Assembly (NCBI GenBank): GCA_022579005.1
Contig: MU401530.1
Span: forward strand, 62,001-126,000
DNA: 64,000 bases
Origin: Poronia punctata
Taxonomy: Eukaryota; Ascomycota; Sordariomycetes; Xylariales; Xylariaceae
Direction: 5' to 3'
Shown here: positions 33,201 to 44,181 of the stretch, one piece after another
How the letters are laid out: each line of letters begins with the position of its first letter
Numbering within the stretch: position 1 is the stretch's first letter
The notes under the pieces: generated by a model
Seen by the model: only the letters and a program-made list of their open reading frames with translations
What the model was told of the DNA's origin: nothing
The model's database searches: none
Position numbers and translations under genes: made by a program

Positions 33201-34817
33201 AACGCTACGCTAGCCACCCCTGGGATCCGCGGGCGGCTCGAGTGCTCTCCGCACCAACACTTGGCGCTGGAGAAGACCAGTTCCTGGCTCACTGAGTGGG
33301 ATTTGACAAACACGACGCAATGGCGCAAGCTGGACAATAGTTCGAGATCCTTGACCCGTGCTTTTGAGCTCGGTTTGGCTACCTTGGGCGATAACACCTT
33401 GCTCCCCCTAGACGACAAACCCGACATCTATGGGAATTACACGTCATTCTTCGCCCAGGATAAACGGTTCCAATGCTGCGAAAACAAGACTCACGGCCGG
33501 AGGGGCATGGGCTCGGTAGGGTATTGGTCCCCTAATTTGCACAACATGTCGACCTACCCAGATATCGCCGGGAATTCACGAGACGTACCAAGACCGTGGC
33601 CAACCAACTTCACAGTCAAATGGATCCATGGCTTACCTGTGGAGAGTTACTGTAGTATGGAGGACCCGTATGGGTGTAGGCCCCGGCTCCTCTGGGCCGA
33701 GAAACCCCGGATGTCTGCGCTGAACTGCATGCCCATCATCGAAACGGCCGAGGCGACGGTCACAGTAGACGTGGCGGATGGGCATGTGATGGATTACGTA
33801 CTCCATGGCGAGCCGGTGCCCGACAGCCATGCTTGGTCGTACGACTTTGTACAACACCAGTACAATGGGTCAGAGAGTGTCTGGGCCATCAACATCACAA
33901 CCTCGCACGGCGTTCTGTTCGTCACTGGACTGTTTGGTGCCTCGGATATAGATTCTGTCGCTGGCAATATGGCGTATTCCACCCAATCCGAAAACCTTCT
34001 TGATCAGACTTTCAATATCCGAATGCCGGGCCTAAACGTCGATCTGATGTCGTATTCGATGCTCTCACTCGTCAATTACAACCACGAAGCCCTGCTGGAC
34101 CCGGATATGCTAGCACGCACAGCCCAGAAGACATTCAGCGCTCTATTCCAGAGCTACGCCAGCAGAAACGTTTCTCTTAGCACTGGCGGATACGTATTCC
34201 AGCCCGTTGGGGAAACACTCCCTGCCGACCTTGATGGCCCGGTCAACAAGACCACGAGGGCAGTCGATACGCCGCCGCCGGGCAACACGACAGTACCCGT
34301 ATATTTATCTCATCCAGTGAAATTACTGAGGATATCGAAACCGGCAGCTTGGCTATGCCTGATCATACTAGCGTATCTAGTCCTGGCAGGAATGGCCCTA
34401 GCGATGGCATCCCGGAAATATCGGACCATGCTCCCAAGACAGATCAACAGCATCGCCGACGCGGCTGTGCTCATGGCCGGAAGTCACCGATTTCTCTCGC
34501 TTGTACAGGAGACGAGGGAAGTGAAAAACATCAGACTGGACCCGAACACCAGGATACGACTGGGGTGGTTCAACGATTGGAAGGGCACGAGAAGATGGGG
34601 TGTGGAAGTAGTGGGCGAAGAACAACAACAATCTACTAATAAGCCCAACGAGGTCAAATTTGATGATCATGATCCTGATCCTGATCCGCCCAGCGATTCT
34701 ACTTCTACTTCTTTGGTTAATAATAATGTTGACGAGACGCCGTTCTCGGACTATTTCCAGGAAACGGATTATTATAGGCGGTTTAATACGGATCAGGATT
34801 CTTTGATACATAGATGA
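30297..34817 (+). CDS. DUF3433 multi-pass membrane protein
   Basis: Two exons, 30297-32802 and 32857-34817, give 1,488 residues. The splice (GTAAGT to CTCTAG, with a GCTGACC branch) joins GAFLAEI to FTIAMSSLWTRE and unites what look like two separate genes. The first 95 residues are soluble and polar. Hydrophobic segments follow at about 97-122, 145-168, 205-228, 585-610, 697-722, 760-785 and 815-840. The last is near residue 1345 (AAWLCLIILAYLVLAGMALAMA), before a cytoplasmic tail rich in Asp and Ser. Between them are long, N-glycosylation-rich domains (many NXS/T) probably facing the cell exterior. Two DUF3433 repeats fit the pattern of one membrane block before each large domain. Function of this fungal family is unknown; a cell-surface role is inferred from topology. 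Confidence 0.88.
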
Positions 34818-35785
34818 TCAGATACTTTAGATAATGACAAAAATACTATGATGTTTTGAAATATATAAATAAAAGGACTTTTAATCCATGATTATGGTCG
34901 TAATCGCTTAGGCTGTGAATGAACTTATGGAGAGCTGCGGAAATGTAGCGAGTAGATTTGTTTGTTTTGCTTGTTTGCGTATGACTGACTGACTGAGGAT
35001 TTGTGATATTACAAACAGAGAGACGGCTACATACCTACATAAATTGCATCTATGACAGGTTTATTTTTTAAGGCTACCCGCGTGTTTTTAGTTGGATAAA
35101 TATTTCCTTCATCCTCTGTCCTGCCGACAAACCACTTTTACCTACCTATCTACCCGGATGGACAAACAGTGTCGGTCGGCGATGTGGATTGGTGGGGATT
35201 TTACCCGACTTGGTTGATCAAAATGATCATCGGGGAGGGTGAGGACCCTGTAGTCTAGAGTCTAGACTACCTACTTCCAGCGGACTAGCTACTTTATGTA
35301 TGTATGTCCCTCGTGACATGAGAAAGTAAAGTGAGGAGATTTATGTAAGGCGAGAAGGGGGCAAGAAAAAACTAACTCTTTGAGCAAGTTTTCGAGGGAA
35401 TACCCAGGTGTTTAACATGTGGGCCTAATGAGAAGGTTGATGTGCCCGCCCTGCCAAGTCATGCAGGTGCCGACGCTTTCTTTTACGCATGCATGCGGTG
35501 TAAATGATGGGGAAGAAGAAGAGGAGGATGAGGAGGAGTTTTTGGATAGATGTACGGTCTGGGTGGGTAGAGGAACATGTATAGGTGATTGATGCGATTG
35601 TGTGTGTGTGTGTGTGTGTGTGTGATTACAAAAAAAGGCAATGGTATGTCTGTGTTTTCATCTAAAAATCGGAATCAGTGTTTATCGCGACTTGACGTGT
35701 TGCTATTCTCTTCAATCTGTCTGCTAAATTTTATTTTCCGATCTATTTTATTAGACGAAGAAGGTTGGATTCGACCTAGGTTACA
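34818..35785. other. Intergenic region with a GT microsatellite
   Basis: About 970 bases of sequence, with a (GT)n run at roughly 35601-35623. TAGAGTCTAGACTA near 35255-35270 is a short palindrome. No gene seen. Confidence 0.55.
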
Positions 35786-37231
35786 ATGGTTTGGAAAAGT
35801 CTCCGCTGGACGACATTCTACCGAGATGTCACCAGGGCAAGAGACGAGGATTTCCTCCAAGCAATCCGCGAATCCAGAGCCGTGGCGGAATTACGCGAAG
35901 AGATAGCAGCACTGCGACATCTAGCAAATCACGCTTCTGTGCCGGGTAGTGTCCGGCGACCATTGAGGGTATACATCGGCGCATCGTTAAAGCAGTTCGA
36001 AACGTTTGAGAAGCGCGGATGGTTCCTTCCCGCCTTTCGACAAAAACATGAAAAACAACAACAACAACAGGTCGCTGCTGCCGGTCTCGCGCGTATCTGT
36101 CTTACCGCATTTGTCTGCTTCCTCATCATTGCAGTCACGGTATTGCCCGACGTAATCGCCTTCGTCATCAACGAACGAGCCTTCAATGCCAGGACGCTTC
36201 CAGCGCAGAGTCGCACCGCTGTGCAGATATTATCCATGCTCGCTTTTCCGCAGACAAGTCTGAGGTTAGCGTGGACATTTGCAGTCGAGCGTCTCGCGCT
36301 CCCCGTCGCGAATACGGTGGCATATTCTTTCGTCGCGTGGAATCCTGCCTACGCACATTTACCGGAGAGGCTGTGGTTCCAGATCACGGTGGGAATCGCC
36401 AATGTCGTGGGACAGCTGGGACAGGCATTTATTATGAATGTCTGGTTGAAGTGGGAACAGCTCTGGCGGAAAAGAGCGGTTCCTCGTCTCCCGCTGGAAG
36501 TGCAACTCCGCGCAGCGACTCATTACGCATCGCTTAGAAAGAACATCGACGCTTTTCACGCCCTGGCGAAACGGGCTGAGTTGGGCAGACATATGACTAC
36601 GCAGGTCGCGCTCACCAAGGGCGATTTGCAGAAACTGGAAGATGTTCTTCTCGAATGTTCCCCTGCTTCGTTACGGGATATTCGGTCGAGACCGAGATAT
36701 CCGCGCAGTCCGAGGCTGTTTCTGTTTTTCTTGACGTTGGGAATCATCGTGTTGAATGGGGTGGCGTATTACTACGATTATTACCTCGTTCTGACCGTTG
36801 CTGCGGCGGGAGTATTTGTCCTGCTGAGACAGGGAGAGAGGGCTTTGTCCCCATATCACTCGACCAAGGACATGATTAATGGCTTTTCCATCCTCACGGC
36901 CGGACAGGTGCCCGCGATTATAGTCCTCGCCATACCGCTTCTAGTGGCCCGCGAAGGGTATGGTTACGATCTGCTTAGCAATACGGTCGTGTTTGCTGTG
37001 CTGACGGTCGTCTTGGGACTTTTAACTAATACCGTCACGGATCTGTTTGCGGATTTCATGTTGTGGAGTGCCCGAAAGTTGGAATGGATACCGGTAGAGG
37101 AGGAATCGGCTGTCAAGGCTCAGAAGGAACAGGAAGATGCGGTGGGTGCTGCTATTGCTGCTGCCGTTGAGACTATTCGTGTCGCTGTTGTGGAGGAAAA
37201 GGGGGAGGGGGGGAAGGTCTCGGATTCATAG
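35786..37231 (+). CDS. Multi-pass membrane protein, unknown function
   Basis: A single-exon gene of 481 residues starting MVWKSLRWTTFYRDV. The first 100 residues are soluble and helical, ending in a Lys/Gln-rich stretch with a poly-Gln run (CAACAA codons, residues 92-97). Hydrophobic segments lie at about 103-130, 145-165, 190-215, 305-330, 335-350, 375-390 and 398-425. The central loop (residues 225-300) is basic and helical and probably cytosolic. The C-terminal tail is Glu/Ala-rich and disordered. I recognise no family. It lies downstream of, and in the same direction as, the DUF3433 gene but about 970 bases away, so shared regulation is not shown. A transporter-like or organelle membrane role would be a guess from topology. 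Confidence 0.8.
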   Translation: MVWKSLRWTTFYRDVTRARDEDFLQAIRESRAVAELREEIAALRHLANHASVPGSVRRPLRVYIGASLKQFETFEKRGWFLPAFRQKHEKQQQQQVAAAGLARICLTAFVCFLIIAVTVLPDVIAFVINERAFNARTLPAQSRTAVQILSMLAFPQTSLRLAWTFAVERLALPVANTVAYSFVAWNPAYAHLPERLWFQITVGIANVVGQLGQAFIMNVWLKWEQLWRKRAVPRLPLEVQLRAATHYASLRKNIDAFHALAKRAELGRHMTTQVALTKGDLQKLEDVLLECSPASLRDIRSRPRYPRSPRLFLFFLTLGIIVLNGVAYYYDYYLVLTVAAAGVFVLLRQGERALSPYHSTKDMINGFSILTAGQVPAIIVLAIPLLVAREGYGYDLLSNTVVFAVLTVVLGLLTNTVTDLFADFMLWSARKLEWIPVEEESAVKAQKEQEDAVGAAIAAAVETIRVAVVEEKGEGGKVSDS

Positions 37232-37530
37232 GTATAACATACTCGGAGAAAAAGAAGATGGATTTCAGATAGATAGAGAACAGGTAGATGCAAAGTTACC
37301 CTGGACTAATCTATTCACATACCTATGTTATTTGCCTCGGTGCCTTGACCTTCAAAGCCGCACCCCTCCCCGAGTTCCCCCGTGCTCAGTTACTTACCCC
37401 TCTAGAGTCCAAGCAATACTACGTAGCAGATACACAAGGAGACTCGATTCTGTAAAGAAAGAAGAGACCAAATAAAAGTAACCGAAAAGATTGAATGCTC
37501 GATTATCAAAATCATCTATACATCCACTCA

Positions 37531-38945
37531 CTACAACTTTGCCCGAAAAGAAGCCCCAAGGCCCCCTTCGGCAAACAACCTATCACCACCACCACCACCC
37601 CTTGACTCCTCCCCCAACGGCAACCTCTTCCTTACCGGATCCGTAAACCTAGACCCAACCACCAACTCCTCATCCACCAGCATATTCCCGTTATTGTTAG
37701 TACCACCACTAACCAAATCAACAATATCCTCCACCGCCCAACCCTTCAAACCCAACCTATCCAAGTTCCTCCCCGTCCTCAAATAATCCACCCCGGTAAC
37801 CATGCCCGCCCAGAGGATCAACGACCTGATGACCGGCAACTCCTTGCCGGCCTTCCTCCCCAACTCATACCACGGCACCAGGACGTACGGCAAATCCTCC
37901 GAGATATACCGATGTGTCAGATCGCCCGGACACACCTTCATCGCGCTATGTAATTTCGACTCTTTCGCGAAATCCGCCAGCGTCTCGCTGCGTAGGCCGT
38001 AATACGCGTTCATCTGTTCAAGACACGATTTCGTGCCGCCGCCGTATTCGCTAGCTATCGCTATCCGTTCCTTGTCCACTTCTTCCATGAGCTTGGTGAC
38101 GGAGGAAGTCATCCCTTGACGGTAGAAGTAGAAATCGCCTTTTGTGTTTTCTATCCAACCCGCGTTCACTGAATTTTTTTTTCGTCAGCGCGAAAAAATA
38201 AAACAAAATAAAAAGAGAAAGAGAGTAGAAAAGAAGAAGTAAGGGGGGGGGGGGGAAGGAAAAAGAACCTCTTACTAAGCGTAGTAACAGGATGCAAGAC
38301 ACCATTAAAATTAAACAGCGCCGTCTCGATAACATTCCCGCACCACATCAATTCCGCGGGAAACAAACGGCCTATATCCCTCTTCGTCTTCTCGTCCATA
38401 TCATTCGGTAGGGAAGAAATCGGCAATATCTTTTTCGTCCCCAGGATATTCACCCCAATACCCACACCCAAACTTTTACCTTCCTTACCTTCACCCGCGA
38501 GATCAAACATCCGCGAAGCAAAAGGCGAAGCGCTAGTCTCGACCAGATACCTCGCCTTTATCCTCCCCCTTCTCGCAGCAACAAGTGTGAATAAATTCCC
38601 GCTGGCAGCAATGAAAACATGTCTTCTCAAATCCATACCCTGCTTTTCGATTTCCGAAAGGATGTCTTCCTGCGCATAGGCGGGAACAGCAAGGATAATC
38701 GTGTGAGAAAATCCCAGTGCGACAGACATGTCTGTCGTCACGACAGTAGGGGAAAAACGGCCTTGGATATCGCCTATGGATTCGATGAGATAATGACCCG
38801 GTCCCGAGGAGAGGAGGGTTGTCGCGTTACGACTGTGCGATGGATGGGCGTATAAGAGGACTTTGATACCGCCGCGGTTCAAGAGGTCGGCTGCGAAGGC
38901 GCAGCCGCAGGAACCGATGCCGATGATGGTTACGGATGTGATCAT
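37531..38945 (-). CDS. Octopine/nopaline dehydrogenase-like (opine dehydrogenase) enzyme
   Basis: A Rossmann-fold NAD(P)H-dependent reductase of the opine dehydrogenase type. Such enzymes join an amino acid to a keto acid by reductive condensation; the substrate here is unknown. Exons 38945-38276 and 38168-37531 give 435 residues. The N-terminal dinucleotide site is VTIIGIGSCGCAFA (GxGxxG at residues 9-14). The next blocks are TVVTTDMSVALGFSHTIILAVPAYAQ and HVFIAASGNLF. The C-terminal octopine dehydrogenase domain includes ETALFNFNGVLHPVTTLMNAGW, where the conserved His lies beside the splice, and NAYYGLRSETLADF. ATG 38945 gives the standard Rossmann start; a longer frame upstream is just the purine-rich leader. 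The intron contains a run of about 14 G, a probable source of assembly errors. No signal peptide is seen. Confidence 0.88.
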
Positions 38946-41900
38946 TTTTTTTTTCTTCTTCTTTTTCTTTCTTTTATTCTCAAACAAGGAGGGGGTGGTC
39001 GAGAGCTTGAACTGCAGGGAAGGTGAAGAAGATGTGTGTGTTTGATAGACTTGGGACTTGGACTTTTCTTCTCCCAAGATATATATACATGTGCGAGAGT
39101 GTAAAACTTACAAGTGTGAAAAAGAGGTGTAGGTAGAGTTGCACGGTCGCCGGAAGCATTATAAATATTCATGGGTCACTATACAGGGAAATCCTAGATA
39201 CATCATTCCATGCTGTTCCCCTGAATATGAGCAAGGGCTAGTCTAGGTACGATTCCCTCCCCCGACGCCGGGGTGAAGCTGTGAATCATCCATGGCCTTC
39301 GCAGCACGTAATAAAGTAGGTACCTAGGATTAGATTGAGCACGGTTGTACAGAGTCGCGTGACATGTTACAATCCCGTACAATATATTTATTGTCTAATG
39401 CGCTCTGGAGAAAGTCTACAGTATGTGTATAATAACCGGACCCATGGGGTGGTGCTTCAAATACCAAAAAAACGATCTGCCTCCATCACGGTATGTTTGC
39501 TTCCATTAGGGTACTTACCTTTAATTTCAATCAAGGTTTTCTCTCCTCCCCCTAGAAAGTACGTTGCCGCTTTTTGCCATCCTCATTCCAGTAAAAGGGT
39601 TTCTAATGCAGGAGCTGACTCTTTGGCGTTTGCCATCTTTTTAGGTTACTATTTTGATAATGTCACGGTTTCACCCCCCCCCCCCCCCCCTTTGCCGGAT
39701 GCATGCCAAGCCCGGCTTGCTGCCGGGGATAATATGCAAAGCACCCTAATGAACTCAAATCTTCTCAAGGGAACCTAGATCAAATCAGCCGATCACTACA
39801 TCATGCAAGATCAAATAGACTGTAGCCCGAAAAAGTCGAACTCTACCGTAACGGCAGGCAAAGAATGGAGTAAACTAAACGGGAAAGAACAACTTATGAA
39901 TCAATGCGTATTGCTAATGTCATGCAGCCCATTGCTGACAACGCTGGACGATGCCAAACTTGGTGAAGCTCTGGGTAAATGATCGCGCTAGGTGAAACAT
40001 CGATATAAGTCATGTAATACACCATCGGTGTGTACCTACTCCTATTAACCCGGGTGGACGAGGGGTTCTAGAGCGAGTCCTCGGGATGCGTCTCTCAGTC
40101 CATACCCTAAATAGTCTCTCCGCATTCCTTGCGGTGCGGGCGGGCCCGGACAACTACATGTCTCGGGATAGCCCAAGAACATGTGAGGGTAGAGAGCCTC
40201 GAGGAAATCGAAGGGCTAACTCTGTCGGGAACGACCTATGAGCATATTTACTGTAGGAGAGGTCTACTCTACCTTGTAACTTTCCCCGCCGCACGTGTCT
40301 CTCGTTCTGGCGCTCCTTTTCTGTTCCAAACGAGATTACCGTGCCATTCATCCCCTTGCAATATTGATTGCGGTGCCAAGTAGTTGGGCGCTCACCGGCG
40401 GTGATGGGATGGCCGGCCCAGCCTCACCTCTTCCAGTTCCTTCCTTCTTCCTATTCAGCTGGCGGTGGCGTCTTATCCTCTGCTAGAATGTAATTTTATC
40501 TGGGAGGGAATCGATCCGGCGGTTGGAGTCGCTCTGCTAGAGATTGGTTATGGCTCCGGGGGCTATTCCCTGGACCCTCACTGCTGCTTCTAGTGCTTGG
40601 ACAAGCCGAGAAGTTTGATGTCTTAATCAAGGTATTGGGTTTCTAGGTAAGTAAGGTAGTCACTCAGCTCAACAACGCTCAAGAGAAGACAGCGGGGTCT
40701 CCGTGGAAGTAAGACCATCACCAGCGTAGTTATACCTCGTGTTTGAAAGAGTCATCTGTAAAGTATATCAGATGATTCCTTAGCAGTGTAAGTTGGGGAG
40801 TACTGGCGGAGCTCCTATATCGAAAGCCATGGTCATAGATGCGTGATACCAGCAGATAAATCACGTTATACATACCGGGCACGGCAGCAGCGTCCTAATG
40901 CGCCCAACAAACTATTTGTTGGAAAACGAAGTAGGACATGTCGGGGAGGAGAGGCACGCGCAAGGATATGACTGGTATTTGACACGGTAGAACAGGAAAG
41001 ACAACATGCCCAAGCTTACTTTTGCGGATATCTCCCTTGTGCATTCGTGAATACCTACTGTAGATACTTAGTAATTCTAGGTAAATCTCCAGCAGCTGTA
41101 TCCCGAAGCCCATCCGGCCGGGGCCCGTGTTTTGCAGGACTCATACACTTGGGGGTAGTAAGATAAAGTTTGTTGGGATTAGATTCAATCTCTACGTCCA
41201 GGTAAGTGGGATCGGAGGCCAGGCAGAGAAAGTCTGCATGTTATTGCGTTTGGTTTAGCTACGACCACTTATACATTCGTGCCTTCCAACTCTAGTCCAT
41301 AACGTACCTACCTGAAACAACACCTATGACCTCTCACCTAAAGTCCTATACATTATACATATGCCCTCCTTGTTCCGAACAAGAATGTTAAGACATGGAA
41401 AAGTATACCATTAGACAATATTACTCACTGAAAATAGGACAGGCAACCTCCTGAACGAGATATATTATATAACCGAGTATGAGACGTTCCTCAGTCAGAG
41501 ATGTCACGATGTTACTAGCTAACCTAGCCCTATGTAGGATATCTGGAACCTAACCTAGGAATGCCTAGGCGCCGATCGTTAACCTCTTTCCAACAACGCA
41601 TCTTGGTATCACCCGATTACATCATTGGTCCACGACTGACAATACACTGCCACTTTCAGGTTACGTGTAGGTATCTACGTGTAGTCTAAACTTGTATATG
41701 CCTGTTTTTCCCTCAGAGTGAATTTCTCAGACTCACATCTGCCTTTACCTTTTACCTGCGCCGTCTTGTTGTCTATCCGAGTTACTAGGTTAGACGACTT
41801 ATACAAAGTGTTCGTCTATCAAAACAAATCTACTCACCGCCATCTCTTCGCATCTCTTCCAACCAAACCCCAACACTTGTCGAACGAAGGCTAGATAGAG

Positions 41901-41959
41901 GGGCGGAAAAGTCTAATCTAAGACCGACTGGTCGAAAAGGAAAAACAATAATACGAGAA
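38946..41959. other. Long intergenic region, no gene seen
   Basis: About 3 kb. It contains a run of about 14 C at 39676-39690 and scattered TACCTA/TAGGTA words. Open frames at 39335-39778 and 40129-40383 have no domain, weak starts and no codon bias. The final 250 bases before 41960 (CT-rich stretches near 41840-41870) look like a promoter and leader for the CaaX peptide gene. Confidence 0.5.
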
Positions 41960-42130
41960 ATGGCTTGCGGTTCCGCCTCCCTCGTCAACCGCAACGGTCC
42001 CGGAAGCGCCGCATCGTCAACATTCGAGAACATCGTCAAGCCGGCCGAGGCAACTGGTGGAAAGACGCGATGTATTGACTGCGGCGACTTTGAATGCTGC
42101 TGCATTCCCATTCCTTGCACTGTCATGTAA
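41960..42130 (+). CDS. Small Cys-rich CaaX-box protein, 56 residues
   Basis: An ATG-started, 57-codon frame (stop included) with strongly biased codons: GCC, GTC, AAC, CGC, CCC, GAG, AAG and ATC dominate. It begins MACGSASLVNRNGPGSAASS. A CxxC pair at Cys38 and Cys41 (TRCIDCGDFE) is followed by three adjacent cysteines, 46-48 (CCC). The protein ends IPIPCTVM, where Cys53-Thr-Val-Met is a CaaX box of the farnesyl type. The triple cysteine near it would be a natural palmitoylation site. The simplest reading is a small protein anchored to membranes by lipids. An alternative is a lipopeptide pheromone precursor, as CTVM ends are known in ascomycete a-type and hybrid-type pheromones; those, however, are usually shorter or repeated. 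The gene converges on MED7 from the left. Confidence 0.65.
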   Translation: MACGSASLVNRNGPGSAASSTFENIVKPAEATGGKTRCIDCGDFECCCIPIPCTVM

Positions 42131-42552
42131 GGACTCCGATGATTCAATGGATCGGGGGGACGGCGAGCAAGTGGTGGAATGGTTTGATCAACCATCGAGA
42201 ATAATGGTTCTGGGATGATGGGAAACGGAACGGAACTCAACATTTAAGACAACTCAGTCACAAAGGAATGGAATCGCGGTTGCGCTGTAGTTTGATTTAT
42301 TCGTTGATATCGTCAAGCCCTCCTCAAGCTCCATCGTCAAACAGCTCATGGCAGCATAGGGGTATCATAATCCATTTTTACCCATTTTTTGAACCTGATT
42401 GCGCCATGTTTTCCAACCATACCGGTGACCGTAATATCCTCATACCAACGCCTCAAGAAAACCATATGCAGAGTTGGCATGGGTTGTATGCTGCTTTGTC
42501 CAAATCAGGCGCTTTTGACTTTTCCCGCGTCCAGTCCAAGATCTCCCACTGC
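42131..42552. other. Convergent 3' flanks of the CaaX peptide and MED7 genes
   Basis: About 420 bases with no supported gene. A minus-strand frame at 41830-42243 is antisense to the CaaX peptide and has no family signature. Confidence 0.5.
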
Positions 42553-43363
42553 CTAGCTTGCCAGAAGCTCCCAAGTGTCGATATCCACGCTGTTAGGGTC
42601 CTTCTCTTCAATTTCCATGTCGTTTGTCTCTTCTTCTATCGTTAGACTACTTAGGCCCTCGAGAACGCGCTCCGCCTTATCCACCGCATCGCGGATCGCG
42701 TTTGTCTCGGCTCGTCTCCTGTCGAGCTGCGATTGCATGAGGGATATGAGGGATTCGCGGGCCTGGTGTGGCCTGTATTCGTTGATGAGGTGATGGAAAT
42801 TGATGAAGAGATCTCTAATGTCCGTTATCTTCTCCTCTGCCTGTTTATGTCATATACACACACGTCAGAAAAGCAGTTCCTAACATGGATAGAATCCCGC
42901 GCAGGACCGAGGGCCTAAAGGGGATGGATTTGTATAGACATACTTCTTCAGGTCGTGTGGCTAATAGACCAGTCAGCTCCAGAAAATTCAGCAGGAGCGA
43001 CTTGGCCAATCGCTTCAGTATCGTTGCCCGGTCAAAGTGCTTCCCATCCTGATCCCGCTCCTCCGGGTTCGGAAACAGCCTTCGGATCTCGCCGTCTTCT
43101 AGTCTCGGGAGCTCGTCTTTTAATTTGTAGTGGGCGCCGAAAACGCGCCATTCGCCGTCGACAGGTTCGGCTGGCGGCTGTAGATTTCGTAGGCCCCGGG
43201 GAAGGCCGTCGAGACGGACGGTAGAACGGTCTTGTATGTTTGAACGCTCGGCTGTCTCTTTCCGCAGATCATCTATGCGTGCTATGTTCTCTGGTGTGAA
43301 GGCTTTCCAGAACGGTGGTGGCGGCGGCCAGGTAGATGCCGACTGCGGCTGTTCCTCTTCCAT
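42553..43363 (-). CDS. MED7: Mediator complex subunit 7
   Basis: MED7 is part of the middle module of Mediator, joining with MED21 to form an elongated hinge that contacts RNA polymerase II regulators. Exons 43363-42944 and 42840-42553 encode 235 residues. The N-terminus shows the conserved STWPPPPPFWKAFTPENI. Then comes LRNLQPPAEPVDGEWRVFGAHYKLKDELPRLEDGEIRRLFP, also typical. LLLNFLELTGLLATRPEE ends the first exon. The second exon continues AEEKITDIRDLFINFHHLINEYRPHQARESLISLMQSQL, the MED7 coiled-coil with its NEYRPHQARE signature. An acidic C-terminal tail follows. The donor is GTATGT and the acceptor AACAG. Nuclear. Confidence 0.96.
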
Positions 43364-44181
43364 GGCGACGGGACAGACCGGACGGTCACGCTTGTGTTGA
43401 GGTCAATTAGAGGTAATGCTCGGTTCAGGGTAGGTCGATCGCCTCAGGCCATCGTCTAAGATCGCAAGTAAAGGGTTGGGGTAGCGATTGCGGTCGTATT
43501 TTATTATTTATGATATAAGTTCTATGCAACGGTCGCGTTGCTTGTTGTTTTGAGAAAGTACCTAACCCAGAGGCTCAATGAGATGGCATCCCAACGTCGG
43601 CCAGAGTACGGCAGAGTACATAAGGTGGGATGCAGAGTGCTGAGCTGCTGAGTGCCTGATGCACTGTACCCACTTGCCGAGATCTAGCCTGCCTACAATG
43701 ACACGATGTAATACCTAGAAAGGGATCAATCGTTTCTTATAAGAGGGATGTAATTCGGATTTTCAGAACAATAGATAACTTTCAGGCTGTAGATAGAATT
43801 AGAGATACTGGACGTCATATATTACTGAGTCGACACCCATCCGACCACATGTGAGTAGGGAGTTTGGCATGTCTGGATCGAAGCATTCAAATGGGGGCAG
43901 GGAGCATAGTAATCGTAGATGGTGACCACCCAGAAGTCAGAATGGAATCTGTAATTCTCTAACGTATAACTTACCTTCGCGATTACATCAAAAGTCAAAT
44001 ATGAGACAGTGTGATTGCATTATCCCGTAAACGTTTGCTAAACTTCCAACAGCCTTCCGTGATATCAAACGCCAAGCTATGATCCTTATTAAACCAAACG
44101 CGAATGTGCCATAAACCTAATCCTACCCCTTCCTAGAAACGCCTCAAAACGCTGGGACAAAAATGCTTATCGACTGGAAGA
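43364..44181. other. Intergenic region, no gene seen
   Basis: About 820 bases of MED7 upstream and DnaJ downstream flank. No RNA gene, repeat or credible open frame. Confidence 0.55.

Noticed and set aside
38946..39077. Longer N-terminus for the opine dehydrogenase-like protein
   Set aside because: The extension is Lys-rich sequence from an A-rich leader; the Rossmann fold starts at ATG 38945.
39676..39690. Poly-C tract as a functional element
   Set aside because: A simple homopolymer in empty intergenic DNA with nothing to tie it to a function.
39335..39778. 147-residue plus-strand open frame
   Set aside because: Runs through a poly-C tract and has no domain or bias.
41830..42243. 137-residue minus-strand open frame overlapping the CaaX peptide
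   Set aside because: It is antisense to a frame with much stronger codon bias and lacks any domain.
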